Shown here: piece by piece, positions 9,801-17,233 of the stretch
Layout of the letters: the number at the start of each line of letters is the position of its first letter
Position numbering within the stretch: the first letter of the stretch is position 1
Assembly (NCBI GenBank): GCA_938003745.1
Contig: CALKXS010000012.1
Coordinates: 1 to 63,050, forward strand
Length of the DNA: 63,050 nucleotides
From: an uncultured Algibacter sp.
Lineage (GTDB): Bacteria > Bacteroidota > Bacteroidia > Flavobacteriales > Flavobacteriaceae
Direction of reading: 5' to 3'
Program-made: the position numbers and the translations under genes
Notes under the pieces: model-generated
What the model saw: only the letters and a program-made list of their open reading frames with translations
Told to the model about the DNA's origin: nothing
Database searches by the model: none

Positions 9801-10334
9801 CCTGAAATTGCGCCAGAAATGGGAGAAGTAAAACTGACTAAAAAAGGAAATGGTATTGCTTGGGGAAGTTTATACTGGCAATATTTTGAAAATTTAGATA
9901 AAATTACATCTGCTGAAACACCATTAAAACTCAAGAAAAAACTATTCCTTAAAACGAATACTGGCACTGGAGAAGAAATTACAGAAAACACGAACTTAAA
10001 GGTTGGAGATTTAGTACGCGTTCGTATAGAGTTACAAAGTGATAGAAACATGGAATTCCTCCACATGAAAGACATGAGAGCTTCTGGATTAGAACCTATA
10101 AACATTATTTCTAAATACAAATGGCAAGATGGTTTAGGTTATTATGAAAGCGCTAAAGATGCTAGTACCAATTTCTTTTTTGATTATTTACCAAAAGGTG
10201 TTTATGTTTTTGAATACGATTTAAGAGTTAACAATGCAGGAGATATGAGCAATGGTATAACAACCATACAAAGTATGTATGCTCCAGAATTTAGTAGTCA
10301 TAGTGAAGGTGTTAGAATTTCAATAAGCAACTAA
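3816..10334 (+). CDS. Giant alpha-2-macroglobulin-family protein with internal CarboxypepD_reg/TonB-plug module
   Basis: This is a 2172-residue exported protein (signal peptide MKHSIYFLIIILFSNFTNAQ). The MG2-like domain is recognised by SIYRPGQTVHFKSIALKN near residue 595. At about 1198-1270 there is a carboxypeptidase-regulatory-like beta domain (SGHIYDETGSPLAGVTV ... DFDGHF). It is followed at about 1275-1390 by a SusC/RagA-type plug-like stretch (VAVGYGTQKKREVTGAVS, IYIVDGIPS, ILKGSKAKDVYPAA). The macroglobulin then resumes with an MG7-like TTPEALTKWKLQLLAHT segment and the thioester motif YPYECNEQ, where Cys1625 and Gln1628 would form the thioester. An alpha-toroid and C-terminal MG10-like part follow. 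Such proteins trap proteases covalently in the periplasm or at the surface. Two short repeat-derived peptides lie at 1754-1762 and 1909-1917. There is no transmembrane barrel, so it is not a TonB receptor. Confidence 0.85.
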   Translation: MKHSIYFLIIILFSNFTNAQSPNYKKLWDKVERLEISGLPKSALEVVETIEKQAEKDKNDAQLIKIMLFKSKFALVLEEDAQLKVINNFKSRIAVSEFPTKNVLENILAKLYWQYFQQNRWKFYNRTKTSEKVNTEDFRTWDLQTLFDEIHLHYKNSLSNGLMLQLETLNKYDDILKQQKDSRIYRPTLFDFLNHNALEFYKTNETHITKPAYKFEIDNTDYLSDAETFSNLKIESKDSTSLQLNALNIYKELTKFHLKNATPFALADINIERLKFVKQHATFNNKKSLLIDALKTDSKNLRTHEISGLYDYEIASVYKNQSAQYIPKTGDTNRWKAKKALEICNTVITNFPESKGANTCNILKNQILEESIQITTENFIPIQQNSKLLISYKNLDFLKLKAFKISRKQLEKFNKIYRKEEQKAFIEKLDASKTWDNKLRNENDYQTHTTEILLPKLDNDTYLLYATNSKEPDNETFSFSTIQVTNMALVETEDNTEKTFQIINRNNGAPIKDAKIKLSYYKNSHNRYTSKSYITDQNGSVKIIKDNSWYRNVNIQVVSNNETAYFGNYYINNNHKDRENKTTYSSFLFTDRSIYRPGQTVHFKSIALKNEIGKSEVVANEAVYAVLYNVNGEEIKELELKTNAFGSVSGEFILPNNGLTGQYHIEFDTESSYDMESNTYFSVEEYKRPKFETKFNPVTETFKINDSVTVKGNALAYAGSNITDAKVVYRVHRKVEYPRWWFWYRPQVSSQSQEITHGETTTNNKGEFEITFKALPDTSVDKTSLPIFKYELTADVTDLNGETRSATTTVNVGYHALIANINIDSSIDKSKKDNTLNIDTKNLNGEFIAAKGNIKIYKLEAPSHVLRTRPWAAPDYKTWSKDTFKSLFPHEAYNDEHVAKNWKKGNLVLDKSFNTETSKTIKLGRTKKWKSGEYIITLESKDKFGELVKDEVKTTLFSDTDKTLADNQLFRISSDKTSYSPNESVVLKLESAAEDLTVTVNIEKKHQIIKTHVVTLNKNKKSISIPVNRNDIGGFSIGYSFATFNSFQSGNLNISIPYPKTDLEIETTTFRDKLQPGTDETWRFKIKGSKGDKVSAELLASMYDASLDQFKGHSWSFNPINKPIYYSYNQGRGHQSFGTKGFRVYNKRQPYIDYKDQYYDQLNWFGFDLNNNWIYYNHVNALRVKHASKYDDSIKAGFVSGHIYDETGSPLAGVTVIVHGTTVGTTTDFDGHFIIKVKKDQKLTLSYIGFNNQEIKIKKDNLLNITMGEDNASLDEVVAVGYGTQKKREVTGAVSKSYAIAKSPEMEVNEDISLALAGKVAGITIKGVNSLEFPIYIVDGIPSKQKPDIDAKNIDFIEILKGSKAKDVYPAAIGDVVIITTKKAANALTQVKVRKNLNETAFFFPHLQTDKDGNVSFSFTTPEALTKWKLQLLAHTKNLKSATKTLNTVTQKELMVIPNAPRFLREGDNITISTKIANLSKKQLSGNAFLQLFDAITGDKIDTKLGNTSYSKPFTVAAKGNTQTSWNLTIPDNVQAVQYKVIAKAGDFSDGEQNALPVLSNRMLVTETLPMWIRSNQTKTFTLDKLKTNTSTTLKNHKLTLEMTSNPAWYAVQALPYLMEYPYECNEQTFSRYYANALATHIANSNPRIQEVFKQWRNSSALLSNLEKNQELKSILIQETPWLRDAQSETEQKKRIALLFDLNKMNNELESAIKKLKNNQMSSGGWSWFNGGRENRYITQHIINGFGHLKQLNVIQSDSEESMISKAISYLDSQFIKEYKDIRKYNKDTDLSKDHLSYTQLHYLYMRSFFPDIKKSKEVDTIVTYYQSQIKKYWLSRSLYSKGLMALVSHRFGDKNTTSKILKSLKETSITSEELGMYWKANTNSWYWHQAPIETQALLIETFGEAGHVIQSEAKNLETIDNLKIWLLKNKQTNRWKTTKATTEAVYALLLEGNDWLSVTDMVDVVIGGKKIEASKLENVKVEAGTGYYKTSWNTPEIAPEMGEVKLTKKGNGIAWGSLYWQYFENLDKITSAETPLKLKKKLFLKTNTGTGEEITENTNLKVGDLVRVRIELQSDRNMEFLHMKDMRASGLEPINIISKYKWQDGLGYYESAKDASTNFFFDYLPKGVYVFEYDLRVNNAGDMSNGITTIQSMYAPEFSSHSEGVRISISN
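9075..9101 (+). repeat. Repeat-derived segment inside CDS (VIQSDSEES)
   Basis: The bases GTCATTCAGAGCGATAGCGAAGAATCT are a 27-base variant of the common GTCATTCTGAGCGAAGCGAAGAATCT-type half repeat. They sit in frame inside the macroglobulin gene, encoding VIQSDSEES at residues 1754-1762. A second copy lies 439 bases downstream of its end. Confidence 0.6.
9540..9565 (+). repeat. Repeat-derived segment inside CDS (VIQSEAKNL)
   Basis: A 26-base copy of the same half repeat (starts GTCATTCAGAGCGAAGCG) is read in frame as VIQSEAKNL (residues 1909-1917). The copy at 9075 is one base longer, so the two give different peptide endings. Both are in the C-terminal alpha-toroid region of the macroglobulin. 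Confidence 0.65.
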
Positions 10335-10359
10335 TAATTAAAGTCAACAAACTTAATTA

Positions 10360-10388
10360 TTTGATAACCGAGAGATTTCTTAACTTTA
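10360..10388 (+). promoter_or_regulatory. Promoter of the lipoprotein-M64 pair
   Basis: TTTG at 10360-10363 and TAACTTTA at 10381-10388 are separated by 17 bases, close to the Bacteroidota -33/-7 arrangement. The -7 box ends 23 bases before the TTG start at 10412. A weak AT-only inverted repeat (AATAATTAA / TTAATTATT) at the end of the previous gene precedes it. Confidence 0.4.
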
Positions 10389-10411
10389 CATAAGTTTTTA
10401 AATTTTTCGGT

Positions 10412-10939
10412 TTGAAAAAAATAACGCCCCAAAATATTCTTTTACCAAAACCTATATATGTACTTCTTGTGCTTATATCACTATTAATTTTGTCTTGTAC
10501 TTCAAGAAAAAACTACCCAGTAACAGAAAACAACATTGAACTAAACCCAAAACTCATTTTCTTAAACTATACCATTACAGAAAACAATAAAGGTGAAAAA
10601 TCTATTGATTTTATTAGTAAAACAATAACCGAAGGGAAGGCAAGAAATAATAACAACAAATACATAAAAACGGGTGAGATAGGTGATTTAAAATGCTCAC
10701 AATTTGACAATAAAAATCAACCGCTACAAAGTGTTTTCATAAAAAACCCTTTAAATAAAACTATTGAATTTCTTAATGATTCTCTTCAATTTGAAAGCAA
10801 AGCTTTAACTTTAAAAAAAACACCCTTTTCTCTTAGATTACAATTGCACTCTAAAACAAAACATATTGTAATTGCAGAAATAATGGACTCATCTCAAAAC
10901 ACAAAATCTTTGCTTATAACCAAACTAGAAACTAAATGA
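10412..10939 (+). CDS. Hypothetical lipoprotein
   Basis: The 175-residue protein has a lipoprotein signal with lipobox LLILSC (Cys at residue 29) after KPIYVLLVLISLLI. It should be lipid-anchored outside the cytoplasm. The body has no motif I recognise. The only start codon after the upstream in-frame stop (TAA 10391-10393) that gives the full signal is TTG 10412. The stop overlaps the start of the M64 peptidase gene (ATGA at 10936-10939), so the two genes are translationally coupled and may act together. Confidence 0.65.
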   Translation: MKKITPQNILLPKPIYVLLVLISLLILSCTSRKNYPVTENNIELNPKLIFLNYTITENNKGEKSIDFISKTITEGKARNNNNKYIKTGEIGDLKCSQFDNKNQPLQSVFIKNPLNKTIEFLNDSLQFESKALTLKKTPFSLRLQLHSKTKHIVIAEIMDSSQNTKSLLITKLETK

Positions 10940-12357
10940 AACAGTACTTAATCTTATTATCTTTTTTATTTAGTTTGAGTCTAATTCATGCTCAAGTTTT
11001 TAATGTTGAAACCATTAAAAATGCTGGTGATAATGATAAAAGAATAAATCTAGTTATTTTAAGTGAAGGGTACCAAACTAGTGAGTTTGATAAATTTAAA
11101 ACAGACGCAGAAAGCTTGGTAAATGATATGTTTACGCAATCACCATTTGATCAATACACAAATTATTTTAATGTGCATATTATAAAAGTACCATCAAATG
11201 AAAGTGGTGCAGATCACCCCGGAACAGCAACTGATGTTACTGAACCTCATAATATACCTGTCACTACTGTAGATACATATTTTAATGCAACCTTTGATGC
11301 TTGGAATTATCATAGATTTCTTTATTACGGGCTAAATTATGCTGATGCAGCAAGTGCTGACGCAAAAATAAATTCGGTTTTAGCTTCTAATTTCCCAACT
11401 TATGATCAAGCTTTAATATTAGTTAATACAAATGAATATGGGGGCACCGGAGGCGAATTTCCAATATCTTCAACAGGAACTTCTGCTAACGAAATTGCAA
11501 TACACGAATTAGGTCATTCTTTATTTAATTTAAAAGATGAATACGAGTTACCAGAAGTGTTTTACGGTGAAGCAACAAACATGACGCAAGAAAACAATAC
11601 GAGCTTGGTTAAATGGAAAAATTGGATAGGTATAAATAGTATTGATATTTATCCTTATGGATCTTCAGGAGTTTCGGCAACATGGTATAGACCTCATCAA
11701 AATTGTAAAATGCGTTATTTAGGAAGTCCTTTTTGTTCTGTTTGCAAAGAGGGAATTATTGAAAAAATACATAGTATTATCTCTCCTATTGAATCTTACA
11801 GCCCAAATAGTAATACAATTTCCACACCTTCATTTCCTTTAGATTTTGAATTGAGTTTAATTAAACCCGTTCCTAGTGAAAATTTAAAAAGCACATGGAC
11901 ACTTAACGCTGCTAATTTTGCAAATGATGTAGATGACATATCTATTTTAGAAGCCAATTTAAATAATGGCGTAAACACATTAACAGTGGTTGTGCATGAT
12001 TCGACAGATTTTTTAAAAGTGGACAATCATGAAACGACCCATATTTCAACAGTTAGCTGGACTATTAATTATTCTACTTTAGGTATTGAATCTATTGAAA
12101 GTTTAGAAAATAGTTTGAATGTTAGTTTATTTCCTAACCCTAGTCATACCGTTGTGAATTTTAAAATTGAAAGTGAACAAAATTTAAAACTCAAAGTTGA
12201 GATACTATCTATTGATGGAAAGAAAATAAAAACAATTAAGCTTTCAAATTTAGAAACACATCAAATAGATATTAGCAATTTAAGTAAGGGAATTTATCTA
12301 ACAAATTTCTACTCAAATAAAGCGCTTATTGCTAGCAAGAAACTTGTAAAGAATTAA
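10936..12357 (+). CDS. M64-family metallopeptidase with T9SS sorting domain
   Basis: This 473-residue secreted protein begins with MKQYLILLSFLFSLSLIHAQ. The zinc site is HELGHSLFNLKDEY: His190, Glu191 and His194 form HExxH, with a downstream Asp-Glu-Tyr typical of the IgA-peptidase M64 family. NVHIIKVPSNESGADHP and CKMRYLGSPFCSVCKEGI are other family segments. From about residue 390 a T9SS type A C-terminal domain follows (LFPNPSHTVVNFKIE ... KGIYLTNFYSNK ... KKLVKN). It should therefore pass the outer membrane through the T9SS, whose porU/porV/gldJ genes lie at 45-52 kb. The start overlaps the preceding lipoprotein gene by 4 bases. Confidence 0.88.
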   Translation: MKQYLILLSFLFSLSLIHAQVFNVETIKNAGDNDKRINLVILSEGYQTSEFDKFKTDAESLVNDMFTQSPFDQYTNYFNVHIIKVPSNESGADHPGTATDVTEPHNIPVTTVDTYFNATFDAWNYHRFLYYGLNYADAASADAKINSVLASNFPTYDQALILVNTNEYGGTGGEFPISSTGTSANEIAIHELGHSLFNLKDEYELPEVFYGEATNMTQENNTSLVKWKNWIGINSIDIYPYGSSGVSATWYRPHQNCKMRYLGSPFCSVCKEGIIEKIHSIISPIESYSPNSNTISTPSFPLDFELSLIKPVPSENLKSTWTLNAANFANDVDDISILEANLNNGVNTLTVVVHDSTDFLKVDNHETTHISTVSWTINYSTLGIESIESLENSLNVSLFPNPSHTVVNFKIESEQNLKLKVEILSIDGKKIKTIKLSNLETHQIDISNLSKGIYLTNFYSNKALIASKKLVKN

Positions 12358-12882
12358 TTATTTTTCTGGAGGATACTCCATCAAAATCTTTTCTACTATA
12401 GCTTGCAATCGTGCTTCTCTTTTTTCAGGAGTTTCGTTTTGTTTGAAACCAGATTCGCTTACAGCTTGCCAAAAAAGCCCTTTGCCTTTATCGTCTACAA
12501 AATCTATAGTTGTTTGTCGGCTTAAAGCTGGTTGTCCTATGGGTAAACCTATAGAAATACCTCCTCCAACATTACCGCCTCCGCCGCCAACACCAACACC
12601 TACCGTTTGTCTTGGAGCTGCTTGAAATTCACTACTTTTTATATCTATTAAAAAATCTGGATTTTCTGAAACTGTAAATCCTTTTGCTGCCATTTTAGCA
12701 TCTAGGGCATCTAAAAGACGTTTTGTATCTAGAGGACTAAGTCCAGATTTCATATCACCGTAATATTGATATGTTTTGTATTTTGAAAAATCTACAGTTT
12801 TATCAAAATCGTAATTTACACGAACGGGCGCACAAGAAACAATACATAACGATACAATGGCTATTAATATATTTTTCATCAA
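12358..12882 (-). CDS. DUF4136-domain lipoprotein
   Basis: The 174-residue protein has lipobox LCIVSC (Cys17) at the end of a short signal peptide. Then comes VNYDFDKTVDFSKYKTYQYYG, the start of the DUF4136 domain. A glycine-rich loop (VGVGVGGGGGNVGGG) sits in the middle and a FWQAVSESGF stretch near the end. DUF4136 proteins are outer-membrane-associated lipoproteins of unknown function. It converges with the M64 gene with no spacer. Confidence 0.8.
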   Translation of the reverse strand: MMKNILIAIVSLCIVSCAPVRVNYDFDKTVDFSKYKTYQYYGDMKSGLSPLDTKRLLDALDAKMAAKGFTVSENPDFLIDIKSSEFQAAPRQTVGVGVGGGGGNVGGGISIGLPIGQPALSRQTTIDFVDDKGKGLFWQAVSESGFKQNETPEKREARLQAIVEKILMEYPPEK

Positions 12883-12928
12883 CTTTTTTTATATAAAGTT
12901 AATCAAAAATTATTCCACTGTTTATTTT

Positions 12929-13104
12929 GCGTTAGGGATTGAAACGGCATCCTTTTTAAAACATTACAAATATGCCGTCATTACGAGGAGGTACGACGAA
13001 GTAATATGCTTAAATTTAAAAGATTGTCACAGCAAGTAAAAACTTACTTCGCAATGACAACTTTAAAAAGATATAGTGTAAAGCCCGACCTTTAGGTAAC
13101 GCCC
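12929..13104. repeat. Structured intergenic repeat, copy B, carrying a second repeat
   Basis: It begins GCGTTAGGGATTG and ends AAAGCCCGACCTTTAGGTAACGCCC, the same ends as the element at 2615-2714. It is longer because of internal sequence that includes a different repeat at 12976-13059. The ends can pair (GCGTTA with TAACGC). It lies between the DUF4136 gene and obg, and I see no gene in it. Confidence 0.7.
12976..13059. repeat. GTCATT(G/A)CGAGG-type inverted repeat nested in copy B
   Basis: The left end reads GTCATTACGAGGAGG and the right end TTACTTCGCAATGAC, giving imperfect inverted ends. This is the widely seen CATTGCGAGG-type palindromic repeat, related to the half-repeats found in the macroglobulin gene at 9075 and 9540. 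Confidence 0.6.
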
Positions 13105-13115
13105 AAGTATTAATA

Positions 13116-14114
13116 TTAACTATTCAACATTTTCCAAAGCACATCTTTAAGTTCTGTAATACCTTGTTGGGCTACAGATGAAATAAATATGTACGGAATT
13201 GGAAGTTCATTATCTAACTCTATTTTAAGTTCTGCTTGTAACTCATCATCTAGCATGTCACATTTAGATATGGCTATGATACGCTCTTTATCAAGCATTT
13301 CTGGATTGTAACGACGTAACTCATCTAACAGAATATCGTACTGTTTTTTAATGTCTTCGGCATCTGTCGGAATTAAAAACAATAATATAGAGTTTCGTTC
13401 TATATGACGTAAAAAGTAATGACCTAGACCTTTACCTTCTGCAGCCCCTTCTATAATACCAGGAATATCTGCCATTACAAAAGTTTGAAAATCGCGATAT
13501 TCTACAATGCCTAAATTAGGTTTAAGCGTTGTAAACTCGTAATCTGCAATTTTTGGTTTTGCTGATGTTACTACAGATAACAATGTTGATTTTCCTGCAT
13601 TTGGAAAACCTACTAAACCAACGTCTGCTAACACTTTTAGCTCCATAGTTATGTAACGCTCTTCAAGCGGTAAACCAGGTTGTGCATATCGTGGCGTTTG
13701 ATTGGTTGACGATTTGAAATGCCAGTTACCTAAACCACCTTTTCCGCCTCTTGCTACAATAAACTCTTCACCTTCTTCTGTTATTTCAAAAAGGATATCA
13801 TTAGTTTCTGTATCTCTAATTACGGTTCCTAAAGGAACATCTAAAAACATATCTTCCCCATCTGCTCCAGAACTTCTACTTTTACTTCCGCTACCTCCGT
13901 GACCAGCACGAATGTGCTTTTTAAACTTTAAATGAAGCAGTGTCCAAAGGTTAGAATTTCCACGAAGTATAACGTGACCACCACGACCACCATCTCCTCC
14001 ATCTGGCCCTCCTTTTGTAATATACTTTTCGCGATGTAAATGCACAGAGCCTTTACCTCCGTTTCCAGAAGAGACATACATTTTTACGTAATCAACAAAA
14101 TTTCCTTCAGTCAT
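13116..14114 (-). CDS. obg: Obg/CgtA GTPase
   Basis: The 332-residue protein is a ribosome-associated GTPase of 50S maturation and the stringent response. The glycine-rich Obg fold covers about 1-158 ([43 protein letters not shown]). The G domain follows with G1 GFPNAGKS at 169-176, DIPGIIEGA around 215 and SKCD around 285. The C-terminal OCT extension of some Obg proteins is absent, as usual in this group. It lies downstream of the hpt-adk fusion gene, separated by a hairpin terminator. Confidence 0.95.
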   Translation of the reverse strand: MTEGNFVDYVKMYVSSGNGGKGSVHLHREKYITKGGPDGGDGGRGGHVILRGNSNLWTLLHLKFKKHIRAGHGGSGSKSRSSGADGEDMFLDVPLGTVIRDTETNDILFEITEEGEEFIVARGGKGGLGNWHFKSSTNQTPRYAQPGLPLEERYITMELKVLADVGLVGFPNAGKSTLLSVVTSAKPKIADYEFTTLKPNLGIVEYRDFQTFVMADIPGIIEGAAEGKGLGHYFLRHIERNSILLFLIPTDAEDIKKQYDILLDELRRYNPEMLDKERIIAISKCDMLDDELQAELKIELDNELPIPYIFISSVAQQGITELKDVLWKMLNS

Positions 14115-14178
14115 TGTCTTAGTTAAAAGTTATGAGTTAAAAGTTAAAAGTTACTCACTCTTATACTTTTCTCTAAAC

Positions 14179-14196
14179 CTTTCGCTTACGCGAAAG
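14179..14196. repeat. CTTTCGC...GCGAAAG short palindrome
   Basis: The sequence CTTTCGCTTACGCGAAAG can form a short stem. It is GC-rich against its AT-rich surroundings and belongs to a recurring motif in this window (see also 40596, 43102 and 60251). Confidence 0.45.
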
Positions 14197-14213
14197 TAAT
14201 TATCATTCAATTA

Positions 14214-14257
14214 AAAAAAGAAACTAAATCTTTAACGTTAAAAACTTAGTTTCTTTT
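14214..14257 (-). terminator. Terminator downstream of hpt-adk
   Basis: AAAAAGAAACTAA and TTAGTTTCTTTTT form a 13-base stem around an 18-base loop. Read on the minus strand it follows the end of the fusion gene (14287) and is followed by a run of T. Confidence 0.6.
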
Positions 14258-14286
14258 TGAAATTTCTGCTTTCACAGAAACTTATT

Positions 14287-15396
14287 TTATAGATTATCAA
14301 TTACTGCACTTAAACGTACTGTAATATCTTCAATACTACCAACACCATCTACACCAAAATATTTACCTTGATTTGCATAGTAATCTTTTAATATTGCAGT
14401 TTTACTGTAATATTCTTTTACACGGTTTCTAATAATAGACTCATCTGCATCATCTGCTCTACCACTAGTTTTCCCACGTTCTAACAATCTTTTCACTAGA
14501 GTCTCATCTTCAACCTCTAGAGCAATCATTGCATTTATTTGAGAATCTTTACTTGTTAATAAAGTATCTAAAGAATCTGCTTGCGCATTTGTTCTTGGAA
14601 AACCATCAAAAATGAAACCATTAGCATCGGCATTTTTTTCTACCTCTGCATTTAACATATCTATTGTTACTTGGTCTGGAACTAATTCGCCTTTATCAAT
14701 AAAAGATTTAGCCAACATACCTAAAGGTGTTTTATTTTTAATATTGAATCTAAAAACATCACCTGTAGAGATGTGTACTAAGTTATATTTTTCTTTTAAG
14801 AAATTAGCTTGTGTTCCTTTACCCGCACCTGGAGGGCCAAATAATACTAAATTTGTCATGTGTTGTGTTTCTTTTATTTGATAAACTTCTGGTAAATTTC
14901 TACCCAAACCATTATAATCTAAGCCAAAACCGACTATGAATTTATTAGGTATTTCTATACCAACATAATGTAATTTAAAATCTTTTTTATAAGCTTCTGG
15001 CTTATAGAATAAGGTTGCTATTTTTAACGCTTTAGCATTTTCATTTTTAAATATTCTGTGTATTTCTGCTAAGGTATTTCCTGTGTCTATAATATCTTCA
15101 AGAATAACTACTGTACGGCCAGATAAATCTTGAGTTAAGCCTATTAAACGCTGAACATCTTCTGTAGATTTAAAGCCTTCATAAGATGCCAACTTTATAA
15201 AAGTAACTTCACAAGGTTTTGGATATTTTTTTACAAAATCACTAACCACCATGAAAGCCCCATTTAAAACGCCAACAAAAACAGGTGTTTCATCTCCTAA
15301 ATCGTCAGCAATTTCAATGGCTAAGCGTTGCAAAGCATCATCTATCTGTTTTGCAGATATAAATGGTTTAAAATATTTGTCGTGTAGCTTTATCAC
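14287..15396 (-). CDS. adk: Fusion of hypoxanthine phosphoribosyltransferase and adenylate kinase
   Basis: One open frame of 369 residues holds two complete enzymes. Residues 1-178 are a type I phosphoribosyltransferase of the HPRT kind, with the PRPP loop VVILEDIIDTGNT at 97-109. It makes IMP/GMP from the free base and PRPP. Residues 180-369 are adenylate kinase, with P-loop GPPGAGKGT at 187-195, FDGFPRT and a lid lacking the zinc cysteines (GKTSGRADDADES). It equilibrates ATP, ADP and AMP. Met180 (14857-14859) sits exactly where a stand-alone Adk would start, so internal initiation could also give free Adk. Both activities belong to purine salvage, and purK-purE lie just beyond on the other strand. 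Confidence 0.9.
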   Translation of the reverse strand: MIKLHDKYFKPFISAKQIDDALQRLAIEIADDLGDETPVFVGVLNGAFMVVSDFVKKYPKPCEVTFIKLASYEGFKSTEDVQRLIGLTQDLSGRTVVILEDIIDTGNTLAEIHRIFKNENAKALKIATLFYKPEAYKKDFKLHYVGIEIPNKFIVGFGLDYNGLGRNLPEVYQIKETQHMTNLVLFGPPGAGKGTQANFLKEKYNLVHISTGDVFRFNIKNKTPLGMLAKSFIDKGELVPDQVTIDMLNAEVEKNADANGFIFDGFPRTNAQADSLDTLLTSKDSQINAMIALEVEDETLVKRLLERGKTSGRADDADESIIRNRVKEYYSKTAILKDYYANQGKYFGVDGVGSIEDITVRLSAVIDNL

Positions 15397-15528
15397 TGGT
15401 TATAAATTTTGGCAGCCGCAAAGATAATCAATAGATTAACGAATAACGATTTTTTGATTTATGATTTAGGAACTAATTGGTTTTTAAGTGTATTTTTGCG
15501 TAGCGTTAGTTCAATTAAATAAGTGTAC

Positions 15529-16683
15529 ATGAATTATTTTTCTTCAAATTTTAAACTAGGAATTCTTGGTGGTGGCCAATTAGGCAAAATGTTACTTTAT
15601 AATACACGTAAATTTGATATTTACACTTGCATTTTAGATAGCAGCAATGATGCACCAAGCAAAATAGCCTGTAATGAATTTCAACTTGGAGATTTAATGG
15701 ACTACAATGCTGTTTATAATTTTGGCAAACAAGTAGATGTTTTAACTATTGAAATTGAAAATGTAAATGTAGATGCTCTTGAAGCTCTTGAAAAAGAAGG
15801 TGTAAAAGTATATCCTTCTGCTAAAACATTACGATTAATACAAAACAAAGCCACTCAAAAACTGTTTTATGTTGATAATAATTTACCAACGGCGCCGTTT
15901 TCCAGGTTTGCTTATTCATCTGAAATAGAAGAAGCCATCAATCATGGAGGTATATCACTACCTTTTGTTTGGAAGTGTGCGCAATTTGGATATGATGGTA
16001 CTGGCGTTAAAATAGTTAAATCTATTGATGATTTAAAAGGCTTACCAAATGTTGAATGTATTGCTGAAAACTTGGTACCTTTTAAAAATGAATTAGCGGT
16101 TATTGTTGTGAGAAATGCATCTGGAGAAACAAAAACATATCCTGTTGTAGAAATGGAATTTCATCCTGAAGCTAACCAAGTGGAATATGTTATTTGCCCT
16201 GCAAGAATTGATGATGCTATTGCTAAAAAAGCTCAAAACGTTGCTTTAAAGGCATCAAAAGCATTTAATCATGTAGGCTTGTTGGCTGTAGAGATGTTTC
16301 AAACACAAGATGATAATATTTTAATTAATGAAGTCGCCCCAAGACCTCATAACTCTGGACATCAAACTATTGAAGCTAGTTACACTTGTCAATTTGAACA
16401 ACATATACGCTCTATTTTAGATTTACCTTTAGGTAGAACTGATAGCAAAGTTGGAGGCGTTATGGTAAATTTAGTTGGAGCCGAAGGACACACAGGAAAT
16501 GTGGTTTATGAAAACATTGAAACTATTATGAAAATGTGTGGTGTTACACCACACATTTATGGTAAAAAGCAAACTAGACCGTTTAGAAAAATGGGTCACG
16601 TGACTATTGTTAACGAAGATTTAAATAAAGCTAGACAAATAGCCGAAGACGTTAAAAAAACAATTAAAGTTACAAGTGAATAA
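15529..16683 (+). CDS. purK: N5-carboxyaminoimidazole ribonucleotide synthase PurK
   Basis: ATP-grasp enzyme of de novo purine synthesis that carboxylates AIR to N5-CAIR. The 384-residue protein starts MNYFSSNFKLGILGGGQLGKML with the N-terminal dinucleotide-like loop, and has FVWKCAQFGYDGTGVKI and the metal-binding NEVAPRPHNSGHQTIE. ATG 15529 is preferred; an in-frame GTG two codons earlier is also possible. A TATTTTTG -7-like box lies at 15491-15498. purE follows after 18 bases, so the two form an operon and their products act consecutively. Confidence 0.93.
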   Translation: MNYFSSNFKLGILGGGQLGKMLLYNTRKFDIYTCILDSSNDAPSKIACNEFQLGDLMDYNAVYNFGKQVDVLTIEIENVNVDALEALEKEGVKVYPSAKTLRLIQNKATQKLFYVDNNLPTAPFSRFAYSSEIEEAINHGGISLPFVWKCAQFGYDGTGVKIVKSIDDLKGLPNVECIAENLVPFKNELAVIVVRNASGETKTYPVVEMEFHPEANQVEYVICPARIDDAIAKKAQNVALKASKAFNHVGLLAVEMFQTQDDNILINEVAPRPHNSGHQTIEASYTCQFEQHIRSILDLPLGRTDSKVGGVMVNLVGAEGHTGNVVYENIETIMKMCGVTPHIYGKKQTRPFRKMGHVTIVNEDLNKARQIAEDVKKTIKVTSE

Positions 16684-16701
16684 TTCACACAATAAAAAGA
16701 T

Positions 16702-17184
16702 ATGAGTAAAATAGGAGTTATTATGGGAAGTAAAAGTGATCTTCCTGTCATGCAAGATGCTGTAAACATCTTAAAAGGTTTTGATATTGAAGTTGAAGTA
16801 GATATTGTGTCGGCTCACCGTACACCAGAAAAACTTTTTGATTATGGAAAACATGCACACACCAAAGGTTTTTCGGCTATTATTGCAGGAGCTGGTGGCG
16901 CTGCTCACTTACCAGGAATGATTGCATCCCTATCACCATTACCTGTTATTGGAGTTCCTATTAAAAGTAGTAATTCTATTGATGGTTGGGATTCTGTATT
17001 ATCTATTTTACAAATGCCTGGTGGTGTTCCTGTTGCAACTGTAGCATTAAACGGAGCAAAAAATGCAGGTATACTAGCAGCTCAAATTATTGGTTCTAGC
17101 GACAAATGTATTCTAGATAAAATTGTAGCTTATAAGGAAGAACTTAAAGTTATGGTAAACAAATCTGCTGAAGATTTAAAGTAA
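16702..17184 (+). CDS. purE: N5-CAIR mutase PurE
   Basis: The 160-residue class I PurE converts N5-CAIR into CAIR. Motifs: GVIMGSKSDLPVM at the N-terminus, VSAHRTPEKLFDY, AGAGGAAHLPGM and VPIKSSNSIDGWDSVLS. Full family length. It lies 18 bases after purK and is followed by two hairpins that end the operon. Confidence 0.95.
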   Translation: MSKIGVIMGSKSDLPVMQDAVNILKGFDIEVEVDIVSAHRTPEKLFDYGKHAHTKGFSAIIAGAGGAAHLPGMIASLSPLPVIGVPIKSSNSIDGWDSVLSILQMPGGVPVATVALNGAKNAGILAAQIIGSSDKCILDKIVAYKEELKVMVNKSAEDLK

Positions 17185-17185
17185 A

Positions 17186-17211
17186 AAAACCCCGAATAAA
17201 TTCGAGGTTTC
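17186..17211 (+). terminator. Terminator after purE
   Basis: AAACCCCGAA and TTCGAGGTTT pair with one G-T mismatch around a short TAAA loop, directly after the purE stop codon. Confidence 0.65.
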
Positions 17212-17233
17212 CGTAGCTATTAACAATAATTCT

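Noticed and set aside
3816-10334. TonB-dependent receptor annotation for the 2172-residue protein
   Set aside because: Only the regulatory and plug-like parts occur. There is no 22-strand barrel, and both flanks are macroglobulin domains with a thioester motif.
12440-12630. Plus-strand proline-rich frame opposite the DUF4136 gene
   Set aside because: It is the antisense image of the glycine-rich loop of the lipoprotein and has no independent support.
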